From: Sitta carolinensis
Taxonomy: Eukaryota > Chordata > Aves > Passeriformes > Sittidae
Reading direction: 5' to 3'
Length of the DNA: 64,000 nt
Assembly (NCBI GenBank): GCA_032173965.1
Contig: JAVUNC010000004.1
Span: forward strand, 3,610,501 to 3,674,500
Shown here: one piece after another, positions 31,855 through 44,331 of the stretch
Layout: the number at the start of each line of letters is the position of its first letter
Numbering within the stretch: position 1 is the stretch's first letter
Position numbers and translations under genes: made by a program
The notes under the pieces: model-generated
Seen by the model: only the letters and a program-made list of their open reading frames with translations
The model's database searches: none
Told to the model about the DNA's origin: nothing

Positions 31855-31998
31855 GAATCCCTATCCCTGGAGGTGTCCAAGGAATGACTGGATGTGGCAC
31901 TCAGTGCTCTGGCCTGGGTGACAAGATGAGGATCAGTCAAAGCTTGGACTCTGCAATCTCAGAGCTCTCTTCCAACCTAAATGGTGCTGTGATTCAGG
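31855..31998 (+). mobile_element. CR1 LINE 3' fragment
   Basis: 'atccctggaggtgtccaagg', 'ggatgtggcactcagtgctc', 'ctcttccaacctaaatggtg' then 'ctgtgattc'. Confidence 0.78.
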
Positions 31999-32392
31999 GA
32001 TTCCAACACTTGGAAATGTAACATTTCAGGCCCTTCACAGCTCTGAAGTTGGAGAACATCTGGAGGTCTGCAGAAATATTTGCTATTCTGAGGCTGTCCA
32101 GACATCCAGTATCCCAGGAACCAGAGATCCATGACCTCTTATTCTTTGTGGATGTGAAAGAAAGGTGGCAAATTACAGCGTCCATCAGGGTAAATTTACA
32201 GAGGGTTTCTCAAAAGTGTGTGGAACATGCATCCTTCAAAATAGAAGTTGAATAAATTATTAGCCAAGAAACCACCCCAATGTGAAATTTAACATTCTTT
32301 TGGGCAAAGACTGGAACAAGATCCATCCAGGTGTTCTCTTCATATTCAATTATTCCCAAGTTCTAAATTTACTCTTGTCATTTTGAATGGTT

Positions 32393-32462
32393 CCTTTCAT
32401 AAAATTCTAGAAAGATTTTGGTTGAAGGAACCTTAAAGGTCCTCTATTTCCAACCCCTGTGC
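32393..32462 (-). mobile_element. CR1 LINE 3' tail
   Basis: On +: 'ataaaattctagaaagattt', 'gttgaaggaaccttaaaggt', 'ccaacccctgtgccat'. A short antisense tail. Confidence 0.65.
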
Positions 32463-34149
32463 CATAAGGAATACTAAAAAAAATGGAAGGGAGAAAGAAA
32501 AAGGGCTTTAAAATCCAACCATAAGCACTCAAAAGAGACACCAAGAGGGCAAAAAGAGCTCAGTTTTCTTTGTTTTAAACAAGGCCCAGTCACAGTCCAC
32601 AAAACTGCTTGTTATTTTGCATAGCAAAAAACATGGTGTTGGAGTGCTGGGGAAAAAAAAAAAACCCAAAACAAAGCACAAGCACAAAACGGGGCACCTT
32701 GCTTATTGCAGGGGGAGTAGCATACTAAAATTTAATCACATTGATCCAAACTGTGTCCAGGGCTCATGGAGAGGTTGGTGGCAGAGGGAGCCTGGGGAAA
32801 ACAGTCTTACAGGCAGGACCACGATGCTTGTTCCTGTCACTAGATGTCAGCAGGTGAATGCTGATCGCTGGCTGTGTGTCTGGAGAGGAAAGGCAAAGGA
32901 AGCGTTGCCTCACCCTCCCTCTCCTGCAGCCTTGCCAGTTTCACCAGTCGGGTTGCAAAATATTTGTTAATTAAATATTTACAAACAAATATTCTTTTCT
33001 TTTCTTAAAAAAAAAAAATTAAAAATCCTTTTGCAGGCTGCTCCAGTCTGTGTTTGTCAGGCTTTTTGTGCTCCCTGAGACTCTTGTATTCAGCTTGTGC
33101 ACATCCACAGTCTGGCATGGTAAATCTCTATGCAGAGCAAGATGTTTTCCAGATACTCTTCCACCTAATGCTTAATATTTAAAGACTTTTTTTTTTTTTT
33201 TTTTTTTAATATTTAAGGTTTTAACCCTGCTCCTCACGACGTTTAGGGTGGTTTAAGTGCAGTAACTGCATTCTCACCTCACGGCTTACATTGTGCAGTT
33301 TGCCTGGGGAATCTGGCACATCCAGACCTTTCTTTCACTGCCTTGTCCACATGGGAGAGGTGGCAAAGAGACTCCAGGGATTCAGGACTGTGAAGGAATG
33401 GGAAGGGGAAGTCTGTGGTGCCCCAGGGCCCCTCAGTGGTGTGTCCAAGTTGGATATTTGTCTGACCTTTCCCAGCTCCGCTCGCCCAGCTGGCTGATGT
33501 GAAGAGTTTAAGCTGCATTTCTTCTGTTGCTGAGCGCTGTGAAGCAGAACCCCCTCTCCTCTGGCACTGTGGGATGTCAGGTGGCAATGGCTGCCCCAGG
33601 ACTCAGTGCTGGGTCATGTTGTGTCTGGCTCGCTTGAGATTAGAGACGCCCACGTGGGAATCCCCAACGGGTCCATGTAGCTCTCTCATGTGATCCAGTC
33701 CATAGGGCAAGGCTCTGCAGGTAGGAAGTGTGACTTCTTTCCCTGTGAGCAGGAAGTTTTCTAAGAAATGAGGGGTTTCCAGGCTCAGCAGGATCTATCC
33801 ATAAGCCTTACCCATGGGGCTTTCCTTAAGGAATGTGTGTTGAGTGGGGTCGCAGTGAGGTTTTGGTTGGATCACTGGCAAGAGCTGGGCATGTTACTGA
33901 GCTCTGCTCAACCCAGAGCACAAGGAATGGGAATGCAGGACTGGACTCTTTTATGAACACTGTTGTCTTTTGCAAGATGCAGAAAAATCAATTCAGGACA
34001 GAGCTAAAATTTGATTTTCAGCCTTAAAGCTTAAAAAATATTAACGAAATTAAATAGAATTAACAAAACCTCACTGCCTTCAAGGAAAAACAAAACCAAA
34101 AGAAAAATGCCCAAATTAACCCATGAGTCTTTAAAGGTAAAGATATAAG

Positions 34150-34305
34150 GGACATGATCACCATGCCTGGAAGGGTTCAAAAGCCACAAAAACCACGTAG
34201 ATGTGGCACTTGGGGACATGATTTAGTGGTGTGTTTGGCAGTGCTGGGGGAATGGTTAGGCTCAATCTTAGAAGGCTTTTCCAACCAAAATTATTCTATG
34301 ATCCT
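34150..34305 (+). mobile_element. CR1 LINE 3' fragment
   Basis: 'tgtggcacttggggacatga', 'cagtgctgggggaatggtta', 'ggcttttccaaccaaaatta' and 'ttctatgatcctg'. Confidence 0.78.
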
Positions 34306-35244
34306 GAAAGCTCTCCCCTTCTCTGGTTCTTGCTTTGTTGCTCGTGCCACTGCACGAGTGAAAATGCAGTTGTAGATTCTGTTCAACTCAGGTTAAATTT
34401 ACAGAACATGTGGTTAATGTTTGTGGGACTGAGTTGTGCTCCTGTGAAAGGTGAGAAAACTGGAAGGAAGCTCGAGAAACTAACTGATTATTCCTCTAAG
34501 GTGATATTAGGTAAATAACATATAAAATTTTGCCAGTAAGCCAGTCCCTGAGATTCCATGTTTTACCTTAAGGTGAAGGTAAGGAAGGCACCTTTAAAAG
34601 GAGGTGAACTGATAAGAGGATGCATCAGGCTAAAAGCTCAGCCTGATTTTCCTGGTAGCACCAGCACTCTTGGAATAACAGGTCTGACTTTAGGGTTTTG
34701 ATGTAACAGTTCTTGGGATGTTTGTTGGAGGGTTCTGGACCTGCCATTAACCAGACTCCACTGGTGAAAGTGGATGTTTAGGTAGGAGGATTTAGATTAG
34801 AGGCTAGAAATGAGACTGGTTTAAAAGGATGAGGTTCAGTGGAGGCCTTTAACTGGAGCATAAGGAGAGAGAAGAATGAATTTTGGTTGTAATAAGGAGA
34901 TGCACTGAGCCAGGACAACGAGGACTAGAACCAGGGAAATTTGGGGATTTGTATGAGCAGGTGCAAACAGATATGAGGAGGGTCTGTTGTGGTTTTGTGG
35001 AAATTTGGACCTCAGTAGAAACCAGGGCCTCTGATGTTTGTTGTGGAGACCAAACCAAAGGATCCAAATGGTCTCTTCTACCTTTCAGATCCAGAAATGA
35101 AGCTAAGAGGGGGAAATAAAGCATATTAATTACATGGCAGGAACGTTCTGACAGTGAGATCTATCAGGCAGTGGAATAGATGTTTGAAAGCCACCTCTTG
35201 GGACTTTTGAAACCTGTCTGTGTGAAATGAATGTCTCACAGGGA

Positions 35245-35295
35245 GCAATCCTTCACAGGCAGAAGTTGGACTCGATGACCTTAACAGGTCTCTTT
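35245..35295 (+). mobile_element. Possible CR1 LINE remnant
   Basis: 'agaagttggactcgatgacc' then 'ttaacaggtctctttc' resembles the CR1 3' motif 'ggttggactcgatgacctt'. Very short. Confidence 0.45.
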
Positions 35296-37647
35296 CTTCT
35301 CTCCCTTTTATTAACTTTTTTTTTTTTCTATTCTTTGTCTTCCCTGCTAAGCACATGTTGCTGCTCCACAGTCCATTTTGTGAGGGCTGGATAACCAGGC
35401 ATGTGAGTTTTGGCACTGGGACTCCTTGGGCAGTTCTTCAATCAATCCCCAGCTGCCCTTGGAGCCTCCTGTAGGTTTGAGCCTCATCACATGTCCAGCA
35501 GTTGTTATTGAACAGTGACCCAGAGCAAAGCCCTTGTGCTGAGCATCCCGGGATCCTGGATTAAGCCAGAGTATCCCTCAAAGCCAGGGTTGGGGGTAGT
35601 CAGTCCCTAAGCCATTGCCACCACACAGAGATTTGGCTGCCAGAGTGTCTGATCTCAAGAGAAGCTGTAATGAGCAGAGTGCATTCATCCCAGCAATGGG
35701 ATTGCAGGTTTGATCTTTACAGGGAGTATAAAGCCTAAAGCAGCTTCGTTTGGGGGGTTGAACACTAACCAATTAAGCAGCGAGAAGAATTGTGTCCCAG
35801 AACAGGCAGAATATTCTTTTAGGATGTGCCAAAAGTGTGTGGAAATCTTCAGTTGATATTTTTTGCTGCTGTTGTGGTAGGAGATAATGGCACCAACAAT
35901 ACCAAGGGCTATTTGTGTTTCACAGTTGGAGGAAAGGCCAAAATTTCCTCCTAAATAAATAAAGATATTAAAACCTCTGAGAGGAGGGAAATAGGAGGAC
36001 CTTGGAGAGCCCCAAGGAAGGAATGGGTAAAGGACATCATCTCTAAAAGTGATATCTCCATCCGATGGGCAGGAGATGTGGGGTGGGAAGGTGGGATTTT
36101 TCCTTCCTTCCACCTGAGGGACAGAAAGTAATTCTAAATTTGATTCTGGGGTCTACAGATTAAGTAGAGTTTGCTTGGATTTTGCTTCCTCTGATATTTT
36201 TGCAATCTTTTGTAGCCATATTCTAAAACTTTGGTTTTATAAATTAATACCTTTGTTTGACTGGTTTGAGGTGTATCCTAGCCATTGGTAGGATACAAGG
36301 CCTGTTCCTCCAGGTGTGATAACTCTGGGATGAGGGCACTGGAGCACAGTAAAAATTTCCACATTTTGGGGTTGTTTAAAAAGTGCCTGACTGCTCTTGT
36401 GCTGAGCTCTCAGGGCTGTGTGGGAAACACCTTCTGGTGACCTACGTGAGCCAGGCAAGTTCTTTGACAGCAGCAAAATGTGGAGCAAAACAGTCCTGAC
36501 ATTCTGTGAGTAATTCCCAACACTCCTCCCAAAATAGAGTTCAAGTGGTTTTCCACATAGGAAAACTCTGCCACATTCTTTTCAAGACCACAAAAGAAAA
36601 CCAAAGCCTCTCTGTAATGAATTGGTTCTATTGCAGGTGGTTGCAAATGCCAGATCTTTGAAGTATTTAGTCCTCTTGGATGCTATTTATTTGTCAGATA
36701 TTTAGTGCTGCTTAAGATGCCCTTGGAATCTCAGGAAAGATGTAAGACTTTTGTTGTAGTCATAGAATACCTGAAGTAGCTCTTGACAGAATTTTTGGAC
36801 AATAAAAGCAAAATCTAGCTGTCATTCTTTTAGGCTTCTCTGCCTGTTACTTGCCTTAAATGTAGGCCTTCAAGGCAGGGATTGTGTTTTGGCTCTGTTT
36901 GAATGTCAAGCAAGAAAATTGCCCCTGGATTTTGGGAAGGAAAAGGATTAAGCATATTGCAAAATTTGTGAGCACGCGGGTAACTTTATTTTTTCATTCT
37001 AAATCCAGAGAAGAAAAATAGAGAGGAATTGTAAACTCTCTCTCTAAATTTCAGAGCAGATGAACTGATAGATTTTAATATTTCAAAAAGACCTGAAACA
37101 TTAAAGAGTTATAAACTCTTCAGAAATACCCCATATGAAATAATAAGTTTTAGCAAAATGTGTTAAATATTCTAATATAGAAAATAGAACATTTTCATAT
37201 TTTTACAATTTCAACCCCCATTTTTCAGGATTGCTTAGGAGACAAGACATTCATTGACAATGACAGCTCCCCAGAAAACAAGGTACCTTTTGAACAGATT
37301 GGAACTTACAAAAGCAAATAGGAAAAAAAAAACCTTTCTTGATTAATTCCGATTGACTGGATTTCTGATGCTGAAGGAATACTCTTGGATGCTGTAGTAC
37401 AGTCTGTTATACTGCACAGACCTTTTCAGGAGTTCATTACTACTATTTGGTTAGTTCAGGATTAATGAATATTCTCCAAAAGTCAGGGCTTTGAGAGACA
37501 GATTTAATGTCTGTCATGGTTTAATGCTTAAAGGACTCCTTTCTAAAATTTTTAAACCCAAATATTTCAACTCAATGACAGTTCATAATACTTTTTTTAA
37601 CATTTTTTTTGGTCTGGATTTAGAATAAGAAAATCTGATTTCTGCTC

Positions 37648-37880
37648 ACTGAATCACACTGAATCACTTAGGTTGGAAAAAACCCTCCAAAATCATCAAG
37701 TCCAGCCTGTGACAGATCCCCACCTTGTCACCCAGCCCAGAGCACTGAGTGCCAGATCCAGGCCTTCCCTGAACACCTCTGGGGTTGGTGACTCCACCAC
37801 TTCCCAGGGAATTGCATTCCAGTGCTGAACAACCCTTTCATGAAAAAAATTCTTCCAGGTGTTCACACCACTTATTCTTT
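37648..37880 (-). mobile_element. CR1 LINE 3' fragment
   Basis: On +: 'gaatcacttaggttggaaaa', 'aatcatcaagtccagcctgt', 'gtgactccaccacttcccag' and 'gcattccagtgctgaacaac'. Confidence 0.82.
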
Positions 37881-38357
37881 AAATAAACCTCAAAACAGCT
37901 GCTCCCATTACAATTTTTAACTCATCCATGGAGGCAAACTTGGACCACATCTCAGGTCCTGCTCAGCTATAAAGCAAGGTGGGAAATCCCAGTTCCCCAA
38001 GAACCCTCCAAGCTGTGTCAAAGTTTCCTTAAAAACTGTTTCTGGATTTCAAACTTACAATATATGTTAATTATATATAAATATGTTGTTGTCACATCTC
38101 CTTGGTAAAAGTGCCATATTCCTGAGCTGTAAGGCATGTTCTGTCTCCCCCAGAAGAAGTGTCCATGCTTGTATTTAATCCCTTATGTAATCTCCTTCTG
38201 GACAGAGGAGTTTTACCCCAAAGACCATCCTCATGCTCAGGGCACAAAGGAGGTTACATTTTGCTCACACAAAGCCAATGGGGCTGAAGGAGCTGCATGG
38301 AGACCTCATTATCATTGGAAAGAATGCACCTAAGGAGAGAATGGGTGCACATCAGGA

Positions 38358-38440
38358 TCCTGGAGTGTTTGGGTTGGAAAGGACCTTAAAGTTCATTTAG
38401 TTCCACGGGCAGGGACACCTCCTGCAATGACACCTCTCAG
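38358..38440 (-). mobile_element. CR1 LINE 3' tail close to exon 34
   Basis: On +: 'gtttgggttggaaaggacct', 'taaagttcatttagttccac' and 'gggcagggacacctcc'. Ends about 70 bp before the exon 34 acceptor. Confidence 0.72.
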
Positions 38441-38512
38441 TAGCTAAAACATGCTCAGTGTCAGTGATGTTTGGGCTGCTTTAGGTTATTTTTTTCCTCT
38501 CCTGTCTTGCAG

Positions 38513-38696
38513 CCTCTCTGGCCGCACTCTGTGGTCTGACACATTCTTCTGCCAACTGCCAGGAGGACAGAGCCACCTTCGTTGAATGTGACATCCGAGT
38601 CAGGGTGGGCACCTGGCAGCAGGGAGGAGCTGTGTCCTACCTCTACGTCTGTGGGGACTCCCCGCCCCAGGGGCGCTTTGCTGGACTCTTTGCCAG
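38513..38696 (+). CDS. PKHD1: PKHD1 exon 34
   Basis: 184 bp, phase 1 in, phase 2 out (donor gtgagt). Encodes ASLAALCGLTHSSANCQEDR, ATFVECDIRVRVGTW and SYLYVCGDSPPQGRFAGLFA. Human: [30 protein letters not shown]...YLYICEESSQ...FSGLFISP. Conserved cysteines (LCGL, C, ECD, YVC) keep their order. The exon is about 36 bp (12 codons) shorter than I recall for human; the missing part lies between YLYVC and GLF and stays in frame. Confidence 0.94.
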
Positions 38697-39088
38697 GTGA
38701 GTGCCCTGTTTCTCCATCAGCACCGCGGGCCCATCCACAAATAACACCCCCCTCGTGGTTTTCCACCTTCTGCAGAGTTGTTCCAAATGAAGGGACAAGT
38801 TCTTAATTGTCGCATTGATGCCAACAGAGCAGTTTGGCCTTGAGACCACTAGAGAGCTCTGCTGGGTTGTGGAATTCATTCCCTGTGCCTATCAAAGCAT
38901 CTCCAGTCCCCCCCTCCTTCCCTCCTGCCTTTTTAAAGTGTTTGAGAGACATCAGAAAATCCATGTCGTAAACAGCCTGCTTTGTTCCTGCTTAGGTTTT
39001 AATATTTATCTTCTGATCCAAAGCAACATCTGGTGGATGCCAATGGGAAAAAAGATTAGGCATTATGAAAAGCAGAAGTCTTCTTTTT

Positions 39089-39089
39089 C

Positions 39090-39118
<29 letters not shown>
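39089..39118. repeat. Poly-T tract
   Basis: A nearly pure run of about 30 T's. Simple homopolymer. Confidence 0.9.
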
Positions 39119-39123
<5 letters not shown>

Positions 39124-39341
39124 TTCCCCCCTCTGCCTTTTTTCAAGCACTTTCATGAGTAAAAAGTCACAGAGTCAATTAGACAGGGTGTGCAATGGTG
39201 CTTATGCTTTGCAAATCCAAGGCCAAGCTGTCCAGGAGTATAACTTGGAACTGCTGTGCTTGATGGAGCAGTGAGGTTTCTGCAGACCATTTACTTCTAG
39301 GGGTAAGTGGGATGTCTGAGTTAAGGAATAAACAGGTGAAT

Positions 39342-39660
39342 GATTGTAGGATTTGGTTTGGAAGGAACCTCAAAGATTATTTTGTTCTAACCCCATGGGC
39401 AGGGACAATTTTCACCATCCCAGGTCGCTCCAAGCTCAGTCCATCCTGGTCTTGGACCAGGGATGCAGGGGCAGCCACAGCTTCTCTGGGCACCCTGTGC
39501 CAGGGCCTCCCCACCCTCAGAGGGAAGAATTTCTTCCTAATCTCTAATCTAAATCTCCCCTCCTTCAATTTGGAGCCACTCCCCCTGGTCCTATCACTCC
39601 ATGCCCTTGTGAAAAGTTCCTCTCCCAGCTTCCTGTAATTCCCCTTTAGATAGTGGAAGG
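39342..39660 (-). mobile_element. CR1 LINE 3' fragment
   Basis: On +: 'ggatttggtttggaaggaac', 'cccatgggcagggacaattt', 'ggcagccacagcttctctgg', 'caccctgtgccagggcctcc' and 'ccctggtcctatcactccat'. About 320 bp; one of the longest antisense copies. Confidence 0.9.
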
Positions 39661-40557
39661 AGTTGAACAAAACTTGCCAGAAGTTATTTAGTAAATGGAG
39701 AATTAGAATAGCATTGCAGTGCATTGCCCATGATCTGCTGCATGTGGTGAACCCACTTCTGGCTGCTGCCTCTGGCCACAGTCCAGGAATTTCAGTGGAG
39801 TAGCAGAGATTTGATCCTGACCTGATCTTTACACACCTGCTGTTGATTCATCAGAGAGAGCTCTGGATACTCTGAACTGAGGGAGAAAAAAACCAATTGG
39901 CATTTACTGTACAAAGACAGCAAGACATGAATTGCACAGTTTTTAAAACTTGTTTATAAATATAAAAATAAAAATTCCCGACTAAAATTAATTAAAAAAA
40001 AAAAAAAGTTGACACAGTTGTGACACCTCTCTGTGGGTCTGTCACTTCTTCCTCACCTGTTTTTTTAATTTGATTTGGATTTCATCAGGCCCCAGACTTA
40101 AAAAAAAAATTCTTCCCAGTTTTGAGGAAATCAGTGTTAGGAAGAAAGAAATTATCTTCCTTCTGAGGAGACAGATCTGTACAACTGGCCAAGTGTGCCA
40201 GAGTCCAAAGCCACACTGCATTGGTCATGTCCAGTAACATCCCAGGAGATGGGGAGGACAGATCTTTTGGAGAAGACAAAATTAAGGAGACTTAGGTGGG
40301 GAAAAAAAAAAAGTAAGATTAAATTAATTTAATCAGTTCTGCTGCTCCTAGAACGACTTGTTTCAAATCAAGAACCTCCAGGAATCCTGCCTTCTCTGGC
40401 TGAACTTTGCTTTGCTTCTCACATCAGTGTAACCCCAATCCAGAGAACCAACACACCTGAAAGGGACAGGACCACCCCATATGGGTTTCTTTTCTCCTTC
40501 TTTTTCCCTGAGCACCAAATTGTGCTTATAAATAAAAAAAAATATGTCTTCAATGAT

Positions 40558-40573
40558 ATTAATAATAATAATA

Positions 40574-40605
<32 letters not shown>

Positions 40606-40640
40606 CAACAATAAAAATAACAACAACAATAATAATAATA
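40558..40640. repeat. (AAT)n microsatellite with AAC interruptions
   Basis: AAT triplets, interrupted by a short AAC block at about 40602-40628. About 83 bp. Confidence 0.95.
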
Positions 40641-41306
40641 TCATATGATTACTCTTTTTCTTGCTACTTTTCTTGGTTTGGGCCACCACTGTGGAGAAAG
40701 TCACAAAGTCCTTTTACTGACTCTTTCCTGATTGTTTTCACTGTGGTTTTTAGTTCAATTTAACTGTGAATGCCCCTAAGACAAGGTTTATTATTCCTCC
40801 TGGGAATCTTATCAGGGTGAGATTTCTGAATCAAATCAATCAACTTTTTTTTGTCTACTGTTTTCCCATTTTTCCCACTTCTTCAATGTCTTTCTTATTG
40901 TTTTAACTTTTTACCCTATTGTACTCACGCTTATCTTTTAGTTGAAAATTAAAACTTGTGCTAATATTTTTTCCTAGTGAGTTTGCTTCTAAATTAAAGG
41001 AAAGTTTGTTTCTTGCTAAAGGGAAGCAGGGGCAAAGACTGTTTGTTTTCAAAAAAGCTTCCTGATTTGAGAAATCTGAGAAGAAATAGAAGGAAAAAAA
41101 TGGAGAGGTTTGAATTATACAAATTAACTTATTTCATAACTTCTGAAAACTTTTTTTCTACATTTCAGTTCAGAAAAACATTTAATTTTAAAGTATTAAC
41201 GGAATTTGCAGGAAAGACTTAGAAAATTTAAAGGTTTTCACCAGAAAATAACTATTTTGAGGATTCCTGTAATAATACATATTGATTGCTTTAATTAATA
41301 ATAGTA

Positions 41307-41330
41307 AAATAAATAAATAAATAAATAAAT
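41307..41330. repeat. (AAAT)n microsatellite
   Basis: Six tetranucleotide units. Confidence 0.9.
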
Positions 41331-41447
41331 AGTTCTGTGCAAATGCTCAAGAGTTAAGACATTTGTCCCAGAATGGGGACAAAACTAGTGAAGTAATTCC
41401 TGGCTTAAGTGCACATTGAATCTCTCCTGTTTTTCTTACTAATTTTA

Positions 41448-41600
41448 TAGAATCACAGAATAGTTTGGATCTGAAAGAACCATAAATCTCATCCCATTCC
41501 CCCCCTGCCATGGGCAGGACACCTTCCACTATCCCAGGTTGCTCCAAGTCCCATCCAACCTGGACTTGGATACTTTCCAGGTTTGGGGCAGCCACCTGGA
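41448..41600 (-). mobile_element. CR1 LINE 3' fragment
   Basis: On +: 'atagaatcacagaatagttt', 'cccctgccatgggcaggaca', 'ccttccactatcccaggttg' and 'tttggggcagccacctgg'. Confidence 0.87.
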
Positions 41601-42469
41601 CAATGTTTTTCAGTGGTTTAAATAAATACTTTCTTTATGTAGTCTGTACCACAGCCCATCCTTTATGAGCTCAAAATGGCAAAAGCATATTCCTTAGAAG
41701 AGTTGTTAAGTTTTGCCGATTAACAACACTTGTATCAAGGTACATCCCTGAATTCCATTTAATAATTCCCGCTTTTTCTTGCATTTCCTTTAAAAATTAC
41801 AATTTGTAAACAGTGTTTCAGAATGTGCTTGCATGAGCACAGAAAGGAACTGGCTCTTCTTACTAGCAAAGGTTATTTACTTTTTGCAAAAAAACTGTGA
41901 AAACCACTCAAAGATCCTTGTATTTACTTGAATGTTTGGGAAGTTGTGTCCATGACCTGCATCCAGCTGACCACCATCCCCTTCTGCCTTTAAAACTGTT
42001 GGTTGTTTAATAGATGCAGTTTTTTTCTTGGAGCTTTAAAAAGTACTTTGCAGTCTTGAAAGATAGCCCAGTCCACTGAATTATTGTACAGGACAAGATC
42101 AATTCTCAAAGTGTTGCTATCAAAAGCAAGCACAGTTCCCCAAGGCTGGCTTTTGATTATTGATACAGCAGAGGAAAAAGTTCATTTAAATATAAAAATA
42201 AAAATTTGCTGTTAAAAGGGCTCAGCAACTTGCAAAGGCTCCATTTTTGTGGTTTCTAAAGTGGCTGATTCTTTTACCTTTTTAAGCCTGAAAAAGGGCA
42301 ACAAAACAAACATCCCCTAAACGCAGGTCAGAGCAGGGCTTTGTTAGCAGAGCGAGCTGCTGCATCCAGCAGGGAAGTTTTAAATCTTCAGGATCATCCA
42401 ACCACTCTGATCATCACCTCCCAACAAAGCTCTGAGTCCTGGCTTTGCAATTGGGTCAGTTTTGGGATA

Positions 42470-43012
42470 GCTTTGGGCAAGGGCGTTGCTTCACCCCCTC
42501 CACCCTCATGGGACCCCACCTGGAACAGCCCAGCTTTGGGGGCCCCAGCACAGGAAGGACATGGAGATGTTGGAGTGAGACCAGAGGAAGCAGGATGATG
42601 ATCAGAGGGATGGAGCAGCTCTGCTGGGAGGAAAGGCTGGGAAAATTTGGATTGCTCAGCCTGAAGAAGAGGAAGGTGCAGGGAGAACTTAGAACACCTT
42701 TCCGATGCCTTTCCATAAGATCTGGAGAGGGACTTTGGACAAGGGCCTGGTGTGACAGGGGAGTGGTTTCAAACTGCCAGAAGGTGGATTTTTGTGAGTT
42801 ATTAAGAAGGAATTCTTCCCTGTGAGGGTAGTGAGGCCCTGGCACAGGTTGCAGAGAAGCTGTGGCTGCCCCTGGATTCCTGGAAGTGTTCAAGGCCAGG
42901 TTGGATGGGACTTGGAGCAACCTGGGATAGTGGAAGGTGTCCCTGCCCATGGTAGGGGGGGACTGGATGGGCTTTAAGTTCCTTCCAGTCCAAATCACTC
43001 TGGGATTCTAAT
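42470..43012 (+). mobile_element. CR1 LINE 3' fragment (longest copy, ~540 bp)
   Basis: Starts in CR1 ORF2-end sequence ('ggccccagcacaggaaggac', 'ggagatgttggagtgagacc', 'gatgatcagagggatggagc'), then 'ctgtgagggtagtgaggccc', 'gagaagctgtggctgcccct' and a 'ctgggattctaatc' tail. Long reverse-strand ORFs here are artefacts of the element. Confidence 0.9.
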
Positions 43013-43275
43013 CCCAGAGACACTTGACCAAAATCCTGTTATATGGGATTTTCAGGAACCTGAAGGCCTCTTAAATTCCTGATCCTGCCCATCTGACCCT
43101 CTGTTTTGTTGAGTAAATAATGCTGTGAACTCTGTCCTTTCTGAGCTATTCAGAAAAGCCATGTAATTTCTGGGCTGTGTTGGTGTTGCTGTAAGTCCTC
43201 TCTCCTCACCTTCCTACAGCTTGCCTGTGTGAACCTGATGGTGGGGTGGGGAGGAGAGGCAGAAGTAGCAAAGGC

Positions 43276-43372
43276 CAAGAGTCACAGGATCAATTAGGTT
43301 GGAAAAGACCTCTGGGATCATCAAGTCCAACCATTAACCCTGCACCACACTTTGCTCACCGCTAAACCATGT
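43276..43372 (-). mobile_element. CR1 LINE 3' tail
   Basis: On +: 'agtcacaggatcaattaggt', 'tggaaaagacctctgggatc' and 'atcaagtccaaccattaacc'. Confidence 0.82.
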
Positions 43373-44180
43373 GTTGAATCCTACAGCTCCCCACAATGAA
43401 GTACTACCAAAATCAGCAACTGTCACTAGCAAAACCAAGGAAAAAAAAAAACGTTTCTCTCCCACCACATTTTCTATTATTTCTTCCCCTTATGCAAGGG
43501 GACAGTTTAGAGCAAGTGTCTGCTGGTATAGCTGGCACATATATCGAATCTGCTTAGTCTGGGCTGTTAAGTAAGTTTAATTAATTTGCTAAGTTAATGT
43601 TCCAATGTTAGCAACAAAGCATCATTGCAATCAGCTGGGTAGCAGGAATTGGAACCCCTAAATGAGCTCATTTTTTCACAGTTGGAATTAGGGACCAGTT
43701 AGCCAGTTGTGTGGTTTTTCCAATTTCTCCCCTTGCCTTAGGGGAGTTGCAAGTTATTCATTCCCCATTGCTAAGTGTGAGTAAGATGGGGAGGGGGGGA
43801 GGCACAAACAAACCCTACTCCTTGTAGGAGTCCATCTTTGCTCCCAACACTGCTGATTCCCTCCCTGTTGTCTGCACTTATCTGCCTGCCTTGGCCCTAG
43901 AATGGCATTCGTTCCTGCTTGTGATGGTTTGGGGAAGGAGAAAAGCATCACTGAGAGATATTTACTGCATGTATTTTCATCCTGAGTGTGTGCAGATAAA
44001 GGGGGGAAAAACAAATAAACAATAAAAGAATGGAAACAAAATTACCGAAATTTGCAAAGTTTGACAAATGGTGGCCAGGAGTTGCCACAAGCTAATGGCT
44101 TGCAATGATTAATAAGAGTAAAAATAATTGCATTTCATTAAGATTGATGACACCCCATTTAACCTCCCTTCTCGTTTCAG

Positions 44181-44331
44181 CCCTAAAGTGGAAAGAGATG
44201 AAGTTCTCATCTATAATAGCTCCTGTAACATTACCATGGAAACTGAGGCAGAGATGGAGTGTGAGGGAGCTAATCAGCCAATTACTGCCAAGATTACTGA
44301 GATATGGAAAAACTGGGGCCAGAACACTCAG
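44181..44331 (+). CDS. PKHD1: PKHD1 exon 35: segment before the first G8 domain
   Basis: 151 bp, phase 2 in, phase 0 out (donor gtataa). Encodes [20 protein letters not shown], then [20 protein letters not shown] and [10 protein letters not shown]. Human is nearly identical ([51 protein letters not shown]), the best conserved stretch in the window; the last codon corresponds to human Gln1917. Two sequons (NSS, NIT) are shared. The next exon should open the first G8 domain but is not found in the remaining sequence. Confidence 0.98.

Larger units (their letters stand above)
28312..38512 (+). other. PKHD1: Intron 33 (10.2 kb)
   Basis: Much longer than the introns before it. Contains several CR1 remnants, the 39/40-bp minisatellite at 29861-30739 and a diverged duplicated segment after it. 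About 28850-29700 is AT-rich and unassigned. 32470-34150 and 35300-37640 hold only homopolymers and sequence I cannot classify. Confidence 0.8.
38697..44180 (+). other. PKHD1: Intron 34 (5.5 kb)
   Basis: Holds CR1 fragments, a poly-T tract near 39089-39118, an AAT microsatellite and a TAAA microsatellite. No exon recognised. 43500-44180 is unassigned. Confidence 0.8.

Noticed and set aside
40363..40704. 113-codon minus-strand ORF with poly-Leu/Ile
   Set aside because: It is the translation of the AAT microsatellite.
42456..42998. 180-codon minus-strand ORF
   Set aside because: It lies entirely within a + strand CR1 3' fragment; similar antisense ORFs appear over the other CR1 copies.
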